Shown here: positions 49,520 through 63,793 of the stretch, in pieces
How the letters are laid out: each line of letters opens with the position of its first letter
How positions within the stretch are numbered: the first letter of the stretch is position 1
From: Panorpa germanica
Lineage: Eukaryota > Arthropoda > Insecta > Mecoptera > Panorpidae
Length of the DNA: 64,000 bases
Direction of reading: 5' to 3'
NCBI GenBank assembly: GCA_963678705.1
Contig: OY783205.1
Coordinates: 28,263,034 to 28,327,033 of the forward strand
Notes under the pieces: generated by a model
Database searches by the model: none
What the model was told of the DNA's origin: nothing
Seen by the model: only the letters and a program-made list of their open reading frames with translations
Made by a program: the position numbers and the translations under genes

Positions 49520-52500
49520 ATGTAAATTTTTTATAAAGCTATATGTCAAAGCTACAACCCATGATATGTCTCCAATAACTTATTCTTCATTTAAACAATG
49601 TAACTAAAGTGAATTTGTGTATCCATCTAGAATGAATACATCAGATGTTGTCGTACGTATATTCTTCGTAAGGTTTAAGTTTATATTATGTTAAAGACAA
49701 TAGTCATGTTACACTTCTTGAACATTACGTCTCTCCACAATGTTCACATGAGTCTTTCGCATGGCAAATCAAATTAATAATTCACCACATCCCTGTCAAT
49801 TACACCCTGTTTAAAGTTAATGATCACGTCAAATAGCAACCAAACTCTGCGTCACGAACATTGCGCATTACTTTTTTATTATTTAAAACATTTCATGTAT
49901 ATATATATAAATATATATATATATGTATATTCAACCCCATACACATGGTTATATACGACTACTATTTATTGTGTATAGACAGGGTTTGATAGCACTGCCA
50001 TCTGCATTATAGAACCATAGATATATCAAATGTATAACATGGCCTAACATTAAGTGGTGGCAATGGTGACAAAGTGGGTGGTTAAGTGTAGAGAAAGAGT
50101 GGGGAAATGTAAGGGGGTATAGACTTGATACATATAACATTGAGGGTCCTTAACTTACATTGTTTCAATATATCGATATTGAAATAGCTACCGCTACCTT
50201 CTGTGGATCTGCACAGGTCTCTTTATATGAGGTTCATGTTATATGGAAGTATAAAGAAAATACCTTTTTGTTTGGAGCTTTGTATGTGTTGGTGTATATA
50301 GGGAAATATACTATGTATGTAGGGGGAGCTAGTCACTGGGAATATCTGCAGGCGATATTAGATTCGATGTGTGCATTAAGTGAATATGTATCACGAAAAG
50401 ACAATCGTTTATAACACACACACACGCACATGCACGTACGATTATTACCTATATTTTCAAATTGAGAGCACACATCTTAAATAGCTCCGACTCATCAACC
50501 TAGAAAACTGTCTCTTTGTATTCTATAGACTCAAATAATTATCAAAGGAAGTGACGCATTCTCCCATTGAATGTGTTAAATCATATATTCATCAATATGA
50601 ACCTATCCCGCTAATTACTAATGAATTATTAATTACACAAAGCAATTAGTCATAATATTAAACGTAAAGGACTTGTTGGGAGGGTTACCTATGTCGTGTA
50701 TAAGGTGCCTTATTGTTCTCATTGTTTCAATTATTGTTGTAATGTGATTGGCTCAACATCAATATTTAATGATACAATTAAATTAGTAAGCTATAGGTGA
50801 AACGACAATTCAGATAATTATAAAATATTAATGTTGATTATGTTATAATTGTGGAATGATATTGATTTACGTATCTCTATCTATCTACGTGTGTGAATGT
50901 TTCCCGCGTATGTGGAGTTTGTACATTTTGTTAGGAATATAAGAAATCGATGAATAGCATAACGTTTATAGCGACGGACATGTGTATAGATTAAGTATTA
51001 ATGTGTCTCTGGTAACCGCGACATATCGTACTATGGCGACGTGAAACTGCATGATAAAAAAATCCATGTTTTCCATGCGACAGTGTACTGCTATATTATA
51101 AATTCATTTGATTCACTCAAACTACCTCATATTACATGATATAAACACCTTTCCAGCTATATTTTTTCACTTCTTAGTTTATTATGTTTTTCTTTTGACT
51201 TTATTTCCTGTTAAAATGACCTTTCTGTTATTTCTTCCTCCTGACAATCACCAAACGTCCAACACCCCAAACCTTTGCATCAAAATCACCCACATAGAGT
51301 AGAGGTACAGAGAATTCTTCAGAGGCCATTTCAAGAGTTCCCTGAATCGTATTGTGGCAAATAAATGTGCCAAAACATGTGAAATACCACAGGGGATACC
51401 CACTTTCTTTTGTGGACTAAGTTTTGTTTCTTTTTTTTCTTCTTTATCAAACTACCCAAACTGCCTGTTTTACCACCACCCTCGTCTCTTTTTTTCTTTC
51501 TTTCTACTACCCTTTGACACAAAATACCCCCTTTTGTGTTTATCTGGTATCCAAAACATTACTACATTCCTTGCATTTTAACATTCTATTCCAGAAAATG
51601 AATAATCCGTTACTTTTGTCCTTTGGAACTGTAATCTAAATGCGATAAGTCAGTTTTTAAATAAATAAATTTCGTTCTATACTTTATTAGGGAATAATAA
51701 CAAGTCAGTATGTTTGTTTACTTAAATTCTTTAATTTTCTCGCTTGTGTACAAACGCCTGTATATTTATACGAGTATTTACCTAAAGATTGTATTCTCGT
51801 ATATCACTCTTCTTAAATCATATCTTAAAGTGTTTGCTTTGAAATCCAAAGGAAATTTATAAAATAAAATTGCCGTTTACAATTCTGTCAATAGTTGGCG
51901 TATGAAATAAAATATCTCTACATCGTCGTTGCTACCTCAACAGTATTTTCTATGTCATAACAGAGTTTTACTGCACCTGGTGGTGAAAGCCCGGAAAACC
52001 GGGAAAACGGATGTCGGAATGTTCTGTTACGTTACAAGAAAGTAACACACTTTTGTCTGTTATATACTCATAAAATATATTTATTTTACTGTTTATTTTT
52101 TATAATTAAACATCAATTACAATTATATCTACTTCTTGTACCGTAATAGCTTTTACCTAAGCTTATGTTTTATTATTTACCAAAGTTTAACATATATTGG
52201 CTACATTGTCATTAAATAAACGCATTAATCTTTCAATTTAATACGTATGTAACATTAAATAATCTTGCATAAACTGTTGTTATGTAATCTTACATCATGT
52301 TAACCTAAATACTTTTTTACGTCAAATAAATAACAATGTTTAATGGATCGTTTCAATTTCTTCATTTTCCTAACCGAAAACTCTCATCCTCCATGTTACG
52401 ATAATAATAGCTGTTAGTTGTACTTTTATTAAAATAACAGTACATATTTTAAATGGAATGTCTTTTAGTTTAATGCATTTAAACTTTATTCATTCAATTT

Positions 52501-55500
52501 AATTCTCCAGAAGGAAATTCCACCACTGTAATATCTACTAAGGGTTGTCGTTGTCGGTTTTCAGTTAAGGGTACGAGTTAACTGTTCTTAGGAGGGAGGG
52601 AGGTGTAGTTTGGGTCTTGGGGAAGATGGAGGACACATTGAAAATGTCTTCTTGACCACGCGTGTTCGTTATTACTTTCTTATTCTTCTTAGTTTTCTGT
52701 AGTTCAAATTGTTATATATATTAGACATACACTTCTATGTATAGTATACAGAAGCGCTTATGAGTATAAGACTATTTTGTGCCATCGAAAACGATAACTA
52801 CTTATACTCTTGTAAAAATTAATAGGTGTGGTAGATTTTATAAAACTTACAGTGATACAGGATTTAAGCTTCAGTCACCAAAGATGCACTGGAAGGTTCG
52901 TTTTCAATCCTATATATATATATATATCTGGTACTTCTACTACTCTACTACTTATACTACTTCTATCTCTACATATACACGCTTAACAATTTTGTCCATT
53001 TTATATCACAAATAAAAAATAGATAAAATAAGATACAAAAAGTAAGTTAAGACTGAAAACAATAAAATGGAAGACAGTTTATGTTCATCCCGATTGATAG
53101 TTTTATTGATTTCTGTATAAATATTTCTGACCACGTGACCTACAATACACAATACAGATACAATTTAACAATGATTCTACGTAGAAACTGTGCAAGGTTT
53201 TTTTTTGTTCATTTTAACGTTTTTATAAATTTCAAATAAAATGGACAACACTCATTTTTTATGGTTAAATTATTGGCTTTACTTTTACAAACTTGCTAAC
53301 TTATTACAAGTTAATATTCCAAATGTTTTTTATAACACATTTTTATTAAATGCCTGTCTGTATTCTCAAAGTAAATAACTTATATCACTAATATACTTCA
53401 AGTACTTATTAAATAAATATTTATCTCCAATTAATTATATGTGTTGAAATCTTTCTTATCAAGTAATTTGTTCCGGAAAAATCTTAATTTCCACAAGTTT
53501 TCTCATATTATTGTACAAACAAAAACACATACCGTTAGTTGTGGACATCTGTTAAACTTGTCTTCGAGTCCTCTAGCATTCATCCCTTATTTCTTCCTCT
53601 TCCGTCCTTTTTACCCCTTAGCCTTTACCTATCAAGTCACTTCATCCTTTATTTACCACCACAAGATATTATCTATCTCGTTCATTCATTATATAATCAC
53701 TATCATACTGTCCTTGTCTATTCCCAGCTACTGGTATATTGCACCCCCAAAAAACCTGACAAACCCCGCGACAAATACACGGACAACCTATGAAAGACGA
53801 TCAACTCCCAACACTACTCTACAACCTCCACCTCTCAACCCCAACCCCAACCCAGTCCACCATCCAACCTACCCCTACGAGCTGTAGTGTTCGGGTTGAA
53901 ACGACTGGACCAAAACCAAAAGCAACCCCTTGATGTGTAGGACTCGTGAGAATTTGGTTCGATTCACGATCATTAAATAAAAGCAGTTCCATATAATTTT
54001 GTTTGTAAATTTTGAAATGAATTGTTTTATTTCTATTAGACGTTTTTGTATGTATAATTCAACTCTTTAAATAAAATAGAAGATGAGCACTACCATTTTT
54101 TCGGTACAGCGGACCGAAATTAAAAACATCACATCAATAAATTGTGAAACTAACTTCAGATTATCTTGAAATTCGTTGGTCCTTGTACTGCGTAAGGACT
54201 GCAGATTGTGTATCTTTTTGACTCTTGGTCCTTTAGATAGGATATTATTATAGGATACATTCTTTTGTGCAAGATACTAATATACTATCATTCAAAATTA
54301 TATTATTTTATTTTATTTTATATAATAATAGTACACCAGTGAAATGGTAAAAAACTTGTACCATAATCAAAAAAGAGATTGGTGATTTTTGACTTTCAAA
54401 TTGCTGTTTTTTCCAATAAGGTAGCATTAGTACTAGAAATTAGTTCTTAAATAAAAGAATTTCCATTTTAAGAGATTTTTATTTCTGTAGAAGTGAGTGC
54501 ATGTAATTTCTAAGTCATCGTGTATTCTCCTTATCAAAATAGAAACGCCAACTTGTTACCACATTGAAAACCAGACATCAAAACACTTGAGACGACTGGA
54601 CAAACATGCACGGTCCTAGTTATGGTCTTGGATCCTGCTTTTGCCTTATGGATCCTGGCTGAGATCCCGTGGGAATACATCGGAGTCTATGATAAACCAA
54701 CCGTGTAATGACTACATGTTATTGATCTTATGTTACCGTTTAATTATACATATGTAGCATAAGTCTGATATAATGAACCAACAGCCATGGTACAAGGACG
54801 GCCGGCGTTTGTTCCCAAATTACCCTGTCAATACGTATATAGGTTATGTTATAGGAAATAGTACTCCTGTAAAGGAAACAGAACTCATTTTTATTGAAAA
54901 CATATCGTTAGAAATTAATGCACAATATGTATGTTATATGTATTCGTTTTAACTTTAAACTATAAGTGTTTTCTTTACATGTACTAAGTGCTGGTAACTG
55001 CAATTTATTTAATACCTTTTAGAATCTAAGCTCCTTTTACAACTAGAACATTATTATTATTAAATTATATCCCTCCGAGTCCAGTTAATACAGTTTAACA
55101 GAACGTAATTGAATCGAATTGTCCTAGTATAATGCTAAGGACATTTTCAGCACTAATCTCTAAAAAAAACTCATTCCATCGCTTTTGGAATCGTTCCAAA
55201 TCCATTGCGAACATTGTAACTATGGTACTAGTAACTCCGCCCTAGTGACGACTGCAGGAACTACCAAATTTAAACTGTGAAACATTGTTAAAGTCCTTTT
55301 GTACTTTAATTTCAAGCCGGTAGCGAGTAAAATATGTTTCCTGGATATATTAACATAGTAAAAACATATTTTATATTTTAAAGTTTTTTTGTTTTTACTT
55401 TTTTGTTGAAAATAGTTTAATTTTTATGAAGTTGGTAATAAATGAAAAAGTGAAAATATGAGAATTATATAAATGAAGTAATTATGAATGGGTCAAATAT

Positions 55501-58500
55501 AAAGAACAAATATTTAATGATCGTGCCTAGTTTACCATAAAATATTAATAATAAACTTTATCACCGCTCAAAAGATTCAGAAAGTGTCAATATTCAATAG
55601 AGATTTTCCAAGCAGCACTGTGTTCCAACCAGCCTTCGTTCTCTAAATCTACTAATAATAATAATAATATATTAGATTCCATTATCTACCGCTACGCGTC
55701 TCTGGGATCGTGGTTCGTGTATGGACTACACCACGTCATTTCCTATGGTCACACGTGTTTGTTATGGGTCTAAGAATGGAGGTGGAGATAGTTAAGGGTC
55801 AAGGAAGGGTCACATAAGGGGTGGTAGGTTCTGAGAGGGTGCTTCTTAGAAGAATAAGGTTACAGAAACAAAAAAAAACGTGAACGATTCAATACTAAAT
55901 GACAATAGTTGATTCTAACCGAACGTCTTCACCCCGCCCTCCTCCCTTCCTCTCTGCGAAACCCTAACTGTTGTTATGAACGTCCTAATATTACAAAATA
56001 TCTTCAAATACAATGCTTGAATTCTTTAATAAAAGATATACCGTATTTACAGTTGTCTGGTTTGCCGATAGTATTTATATATATACGAGTATATATACGT
56101 ACATATATATACAATCATTTTATAAAAATTGTATGTTAAATAAAGAATCCTTGGCACATTCGTTAAGTCTTCTGGTTATCCTACTTCCATCGTTCAACTT
56201 ATGTTGACTTCCAGTAGACAACCAGTTGTTTGACCGATATTGCCAACATTGTGGAGTTGCAGTCGTTATGAAATCACTAAATCGGTTGGAAAGGGGTTGG
56301 TTAGAGGGTAGTAGTAGTAGATGAAGGCAATGTGGGAGAGGAAGGAACACTGAACTGCAGCAATACAGGACGGAAACAGGATGAAATGAACAGATACATT
56401 CATACAGCTTGTACCATACTGTATATTGTAACATAGTACACTATGTATTGTGTAATGTGTTAGACCAAGGCACCTACCACACGAATTAAACTTTATTTCT
56501 TAATATTATTTCACAAACACAATTTTATTTAATTGTTGAACATTACTAATTTTTATGACATTTTATTGCGAATCTTTTCTTTAAATTGCTTTTATTCTGT
56601 TTGGGGATTATTCGAGTTAAAACGTGTTATGAAGTACATGTGTTGGACTTTAATGGATATTTTATATTGTACATTCTACAGATTTTTGGTATTATATTTT
56701 CATATCTTTGCTTAGATACTGGGCTAAAGTGTACTCGTTATTTACTATTTATTCTGTTCGATCATCACTTTTAGATTTGCATTTGACACTTTGTTCTTCC
56801 ATCCGAAACGAATCCAATTATTAACTTTTTTCAAATAAAGCACGCATCTTTTACCTTTTAAATTTTGTAACAATCTTGTCTGATGTAATTTTTAAGTTAG
56901 ACTCTTCTGAACTTTCCAAAACAGTGAGTTACTAATGTATTTTAATTCATGGCATTACTAAATAATAATAAAAATCAATTCCACTTCCAAAAAGTATATC
57001 TGTTGGAGTTTAAAGCGAAAGCCAAAATCAAGTTTTAAGTGTAGCACAAGAAAATAGAATTTCCGATTGTTAGTAGTGGGATTTATACAAATTCGCGTAT
57101 TAAGAAATGCTATAAATATGCTCGTACTTTCACGTCTTCTTCTCTTTACAAAAAGAAAGGTTGTATCAAGCTTAAATTAAGATAGAATGCTGCGAAAGAC
57201 TGCTGTAACTTATAATAAATATTTTCATAAGATATTCAAAAACTTGAATTTCTTAAAAAATAAAATTTTAGTAACTTTAGCGAAATTTATGGAAAGTTTT
57301 CTAATAAAACTTCAATGGGATCATGAATTTCTTTCCTCATCTACGAGTATTTCTTCATTAAGTAATGGCAAATAGTTATACAGTATCCAATAGTATATGT
57401 TACAGTAACGGAACTGATTATAAGTAAATTAGATAAGCGTGAAGGTAGGTGTAATTCTCCAATGAGAATCTCACCTGCCCGTACATCGCACTCTAGTGCA
57501 AGGGAATATACGATACGAGCATCCAGTAAGTTTAGAACTCGCTGCAAATTACAAAATACATTATGCAATATCTAGTACATAGCATATACTCCTCGTGTAT
57601 ATTTATTATATACTACAGAATTAGGGTTAATTATTTCTGAATGTATAATTATAAAACCCCTAATTTGCACATAATAAACATTCGTCAGGGCGTGAACGAC
57701 CACGTCAAATGCAAAAAGATATTATAACACTTGAAAGATAGTTTTGGACTATAAGAAACATAAATTATATACAATTAAAATTTAAAAGTTTTATAACTCG
57801 AGAACTACTTGTCCAAACTAATTACACTCAGCTGTCATTAATGTAAATAATCAACTATTTTTAGTTGCACAACTTTTTTTAATTTGTTTTTAATTAAGAT
57901 CCTTCATTGGTTGGTATTTTTAGTAAAGTCTAGCTACTAATAGATACTTAGACAACTCACTTATCAAAAATGAAAGACTAGATCTAGTAAACATTTGGTG
58001 AAGTGTCCCTTTTTGTGACGTTTCTATCACTATTTCACTTCAATTATAGTTCGCATCAACTTTATCTTCATTTGTATTCCGACAGGTGGAGTGGTTTCGT
58101 CATCTGTAGCCGATAAAACAGACATTTCATATGAACGATTGTGAGAAACTGAACTATAAATGAACTCTTTCATGACAAAAAAATCATACGCATCTCCAAT
58201 ATGATGTCAAAGTGACTCCAAAATGTTTACTGGGGAATCACCTTACTAACGTAAAACATACGGTTCCATTGTCACACCTAATAGAAATTACTTAATAACA
58301 TATTTCTACTAACTACAGCGAGTAAAAAAGACAATTACGAGTTTTTTAACATTTTATTTTCATATCATTATGTGTACAACTAGCTGTAACGTTATTAATA
58401 AAAATAAATAAGTAGAAAAATAAAATAATTGCATTTGATTTTTACATTGTCTCTGGTGCTTGTAGTAATACAAAGTTCACATCGTAGCCGCCAGGCGACT

Positions 58501-61296
58501 CTTGTGTTACTTTGGTAACGCCCTTTTGAACGAAATGAAGGCGTTATAATATTTGTCAACTGTCGTGAACAGAGAAATATACTTGATACAAAAGTGAAAA
58601 GTTATGTAGGAAAGATTTCTTGTTGCTAAACTTGAATATACACTGGTGTTATATACAAATCACATTGAAATATGTGCAGCTCGGCTCGGCAATGATTAAA
58701 TATTATTATTATGTAGAGATACGTTCATGTTAGTAACGGCTGGCAACCAGAGCTTTACAAGTGAGCTTTCAAATGTTTTGAAAAGCTCCCTCTATACTAA
58801 TTTAATTTAAGGCAATTATAGTTTTAGTAAAATGAAGTAGTGGTATTTTAATTATAATACGTTTAACATATGTTCCTTTTTTTTAATATTCCAAAAAGAA
58901 CACAGTTATAGCTGTTTGAGATTTTGATTTTCTTTTTACAGCTTCATTTTTAGTCATACTTTGACGTCACAATAGTTATATTAAAGTCTATTGAATAGGT
59001 ACCAACTTTATAATACTTTATTTGTCGAGACGGCTGTAAGTAATATCTGATAGTAAATTGTCTCCTTCTATAAAAGAGATGGCAATGGTTTAAAGTGAAA
59101 CCAAAGTAAATAGTGTAATTAACAGTGTAAAATAATGTAATAAGCAACAAAAGTAAGAAATGTGTAATATGTATATACAAATGAATATTCCTTTATGTAA
59201 GATAGGCCAGAAAGAGACAACAAACAAGTTTTTAGTTATTTATTACGTAATAGAACAGTGATTACGAACGTAATTCTAAAACGTGCGTAGATATTTAGTT
59301 ATCACTACTACCAAAATTGTCATTGAACTGAGAAATGAATTGACTCTTTGAATAGAACCATAATAAAGCAACACCCTCTTATTGTCCAAATTTTGAAAAA
59401 CTTCTGAGTTATTGATTTTACTTTCTTTTAAAAATAGTCAAAGTTTTTTGTAGACTATTTTTTTTTTGCTTCTTCTTTTTAAAACTTTCATACTTTTTCA
59501 GATCTAATTAAACAAAAAGTAACAGGTCCTATCTGGTCCCAAGGGCTTTGTTTTAAACTCTGACATATTTACTATAAATACTTTTATTTATTTTTAAAAT
59601 AAATAGTTTGAAACGTGATTTATTTTACAAACTTTTCTAAACTGTGTTTTGAACATTTAGTTCAATGTAACCTCATGTTAACGTCAATAATAACGCCTGT
59701 ACAATGTTTATTCGTTTAATGTCTTACACTGAGGAGAACTAAAGATAGAATTAGCATTCCGAAAATTAGGTTCTCTGTTAAATTGTTCCTTAAATATGCA
59801 AATGAAAGGTCGATTTGCATAGAACTAAATACACTCGTTACTAAAAATATTTAATTTCCACTGTCTTAGTAGATTCACAGTGTTTTAAATGAACCGATAC
59901 CTTTTTCTTAGTTCGCCATTTTTGTTGGTTAAATATTTATTACAATTTCCAATATCTTTGTTATTTTCTACTTTTATCAAAATTGTTTTATTAATTTTTC
60001 AATGCAGTAAATTTTTATACCGCAATGAATTTATGTATTTCTAGTACACAACTATTAAATCATAAAATTTTCTTTTATTTTTATTTTTAAAATAAAACAT
60101 AAAATAGTAATAATGCTAATAACATCATCTACCCCTTTCATCCTCCCTCCTCCTCACCACTCAATAGTTATGTTTGTTAGATCTTGATATCAAAATTTAT
60201 AATAATTTTATTGCATGTTGCCCATATATACTGCTGCTGATGGTACTGCTGGTATGATACTCTCATGCAGGGAAGATGAAAGATAACTTGCTGTTGTTTA
60301 TTTCGCCCTTATATTTTATTTACGTCTTTATCAGTTATTTGAAGTTTATAGAGACAGGGTTGTATTTCACAAAGGGGGATGTTGTAGTGTTGATAAGATA
60401 ATTACACATTATTCTTTCTTGTTAATGGTTTTAGTGTTTTGAAAACACCACTTGTTCTTTTTACTATTTACGACTCTTTACAGTTTTACAATTTTGGCTA
60501 ACTTAGATCGAGACATGCGGAAGATCAGGCTGTGTTTCTACAGCGTATCGATAGACAAAAACACAAAATAACTTATTAAGCGTTTATTTAAGGGCGGGGT
60601 TAGGGTTTTCACTTTCGAAAAATCCAATTTTTTTTTGTCTTATCTTATTGTTTAACATTTCAAGAATATGTCCTTAAAATTTTAAGCCGATCTAAGCAAT
60701 ATTCTTGAAGTTATTGTCTTATTAACCTCCTGACCTTTAACGCTGTAACCCTAACAGCAGCGGTCATTCGGGATAGCAGTTAAATAAAAAAAAAAATTAT
60801 CAGAGAACGTTGGGGGGAAGATTTGATTATAATTTAACTAAATTTTAATGGTTTTTCATATTCAGATAATTTCCGGCCAAGTTATACTGAACACCGCAAA
60901 TTATCTTTTTTCCCAAGACCTTCTATAGGAAGCTCTGTTACCGGCTTATGCTTCAATATTGGTGCATAATAAAATTATACAACATTGTCAAAAGTATGTT
61001 CAATAATGTACAAAAGGTTCGAATAAAATTGCTCAATCTATACTTGAGAAAAAAAATCGCAAAAAAATGTTTTTTTTTACGCAGAAACCCTAACACCTTC
61101 CTTAAGGTACTTTTTACATAACTTTATATTTTGTTATTTACCGAAGTTTACCATAATTCTGATGCGTTGTGGTTTGCTTGGAAAGCTTTATTATAGGTAA
61201 CAGGTAATCTTTTTTATGTTAAATAAACGTTAAATATTAGATTAAATATTAAATTTAATCATTTTCTTACAAAGTAATATAAACTGTAAATAATGT
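49520..61296. other. Intron, long stretch without genes
   Basis: AT-rich. A pyrimidine-biased stretch at 53560-53885 yields a 148-codon low-complexity frame (Ser/Pro/Asn/Tyr-rich) that resembles no protein family. Purine/pyrimidine-biased DNA at 51400-51540 likewise produces opposing chance frames. No further exon or complete mobile element was recognised. Confidence 0.45.
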
Positions 61297-61363
61297 ACTT
61301 TTTCTTTTGTTACAGGTATGTTATGCTTCTCTATTTTGGTTGGTATCAAGAATTACTGTAAGT
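61297..61363 (+). promoter_or_regulatory. Candidate recursive splice site (ratchet point) 2 with 42-nt RS-exon
   Basis: A pyrimidine tract (61299-61310) runs into TTACAG (61310-61315), immediately followed by GTATGT (61316-61321). A consensus donor GTAAGT stands at 61358-61363, bounding a 42-nt potential RS-exon (61316-61357). That segment is open in all three frames, which is weak evidence at this length. The arrangement is the same as at 32330/32331, with the same regenerated donor hexamer and a similar distance to the second donor. It lies 29.0 kb further downstream on the same strand. A 42-nt in-frame microexon is the main alternative. Confidence 0.55.
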
Positions 61364-63138
61364 AAGGTCTCTAAGTAAGGTATTTATTCGCGCATTTCAT
61401 CATACAGATATATCAAAAAATTCATCAAATTTCTTAAAGATATTTCAAAAAGTATTATTGCCTAAGTTTTAAATTTCTAATTGAACTTTTATTTAAATTT
61501 TGTCACCGTTACGCCACCTAGTTTACGAGTACAAGTACATTGCACACGACAATAATAAATTATCGTGTACACGAAAGTTGCAAATGAATTAAACATAATT
61601 TAGATTACACAGATTTACGACAGATGTTATTAATTTATTTAAATTACAACGTGTAATTAAATAGTTACGTCTCCATATACTTTGTTGCTGCATTTCATTG
61701 CTCAGATTGTACTCATACTCGAAGTAATGTACATACAGTACATTGTATACTACCTACAGTTCACAACGGTACTGTACATATATAATTCCCTTAGATACTG
61801 TTTCCTGTTGGAGATTGTGACAAAACTGATTCAAAACTGTCCAACATACATTTCCGTATCCTTATATGTTACATACACATTTATAGTTTGTAGTTTTATC
61901 ACGAGAGGACTTAGTTAGATTTAAGTTACTTAGAGCGTGCAGGAATTTTTCAATATTCAATATTTTTTGTATAAACCACCAGCAGTTTCTTAAATAAATA
62001 TAAATCACATTATTAATCTTGAATCATTTTATAAAGTTATGAAGCATAATTGAATCCATGAGCGCAGCAGTGCTGCCACTGCCACCTTCCGCCAACGCTC
62101 GTAAGTTTGTCAATGTCAACAAGGTGTTGATAAGCCCATCAGCTTCTTAAACTTAACCGGTGTTTACCAAGAGCAAGCATCAGCTTAAAGCTGTTATTGA
62201 TACTTGCTTATAAATGTAGACCGGGACCGGGAATCGGGATCGGGATCGGGGATGAAAATTGCTGTGAAGATATCATCGTAAGATTACAGGCAATGAAAAA
62301 AATCGATGAATGGCTCATTTACTAGAAGAACTCTCGGCTAATATCAGTTTACTGTATCGCTCTGTATAGGAACCTATTATACTAATAAAATTTATGTTTG
62401 ACCAAGGTTGTAGTCTGGGTAATATATGTATTATTAGTGGCGTAAAAAACTGGCGTAATTCAGCGGCTTCTACAAGGCAGTAAACATGTATTTTAGAATA
62501 AATTTAATACATATCTGATAGATGGATTTCTTTTAATATAGGTTTATCAAAACGTTTTTCTTTTATTATATTGCTGCTAAACCGGATTTAATAAAATAAA
62601 TATCATGCAACCACACACCGCTGACACAATTGTATTTGGATGATTTTATATTTGTCGCAGAATATTAGAAAAAAAAGAACACCGCATAACACATCGAACA
62701 AATAAATATAACGCAAACAATTTTGTTTTAAGACAGTCCTGTGGCAAGCAGGGCAACCGCCCGGGGCCTCGCATTCTCGCGCAACAACCGAAGTACAAAA
62801 ATTAATTACTATATATGTATTTGAATCTCGCACCTCGTTCTTTAGAAATCCCACTAGAATCACTGCGTATATCTTTTAAGGCATTCATGTGCCTTAGTTT
62901 ATCATCATTAATATTTGTTGTCTTTGTGCTTGTTAATTTTTATAACACTTCCAATATAAAATTTTATTTCTCGTCAATTATCATCAAAAATACTTACTTA
63001 CAATTTACATAAATTATACAATGAACAAATGACTCGCAAAGATCTGCCGCCCCGGGGCCTCGCAATGGCTAAGGCGTAAGAGTAGCTAACTTAAGATTCT
63101 TTTTATATTATATAGTAGGTATTAACGTAAACTTTAAC
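61364..63138. other. Intron after candidate ratchet point 2
   Basis: It includes a GC-rich patch at 62055-62110 with an ATG frame running into GTAAGT, and short GGGATC-type repeats at 62221-62250. There is also the duplicated CCCGGGGCCTCGCA pair. Confidence 0.45.
62760..63064. repeat. 14-bp GC-rich direct repeat pair, transposon remnant suspected
   Basis: CCCGGGGCCTCGCA occurs at 62760-62773 and 63051-63064 in a very AT-rich setting, each time after a CCGC-like stretch. Similar GC-rich ends are seen in some hAT-type elements, but I cannot identify both termini. Confidence 0.35.
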
Positions 63139-63252
63139 CACCTTACAAATAAACCTGTTATAAAATTTATACCAGATATAAAGCCCGTCCGAACATGCTT
63201 ATTATCAGTTTCTACCTGGTATAAATTTTACAACAGGTTTATTTGTAAGGCG
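63139..63252. repeat. Inverted repeat of about 36-bp arms (MITE-like)
   Basis: CCTTACAAATAAACCTGTTA at 63141 and its continuation AAATTTATACCAG are repeated inverted at 63214-63250 (CCTGGTATAAATTTTA then ACAGGTTTATTTGTAAGG). The loop between the arms is about 38 bp. No clear target duplication was seen. Confidence 0.7.
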
Positions 63253-63793
63253 ATAAATAAATATAAATTATTATATTTATTTAACAAACATAAATTTAGC
63301 AACCCTTAAGACTGCACCACTGTAGTTTAGCGATGTAGTTAGGTATAGATAAAAGATAATGCCCCGTTAACTTAATTAGAACCGGATGAAAAGGAGAGCA
63401 CTCTCGAAGACAATACAGTTTTCTTTCTTCTTTTTTTTTTTTTTGGTAATACTCCATTGTGAGTTCAATCAGTTATAAGAATAAGGTTTACTAAAGAGAA
63501 ATCGTTAGCCGTTAGTCGTTAGTTTTAGTCGTTACTCGAAGCTACGACTGCCGTTACTACTTAATACATATTCATAATATATACAAAGCATTCGTTGAAG
63601 TAGCTATAGAAATACATGATTCAAATATATTGGATTTTAGAACTGTTAAATTAAATTCATTTTAAGTAACGAGGATGAGTATTTCAGATTTATTTTCATA
63701 CCCTATAATTTTTATTGATTTTATTTTCATTTTGAATTATTACTTTAAAGACTTGAACTAAACTAAAATTCAAATGTCAATTATAAATTTCTA

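Noticed and set aside
53441..53887. 148-codon open frame on the + strand
   Set aside because: It lies in pyrimidine-biased DNA, is low-complexity (Ser, Pro, Asn, Tyr, Phe), overlaps another frame, lacks splice or family signals, and resembles no known domain.
58050..58145. Acceptor-like TTCCGACAG followed by a short open frame
   Set aside because: No donor at the end and no protein resemblance; treated as chance.
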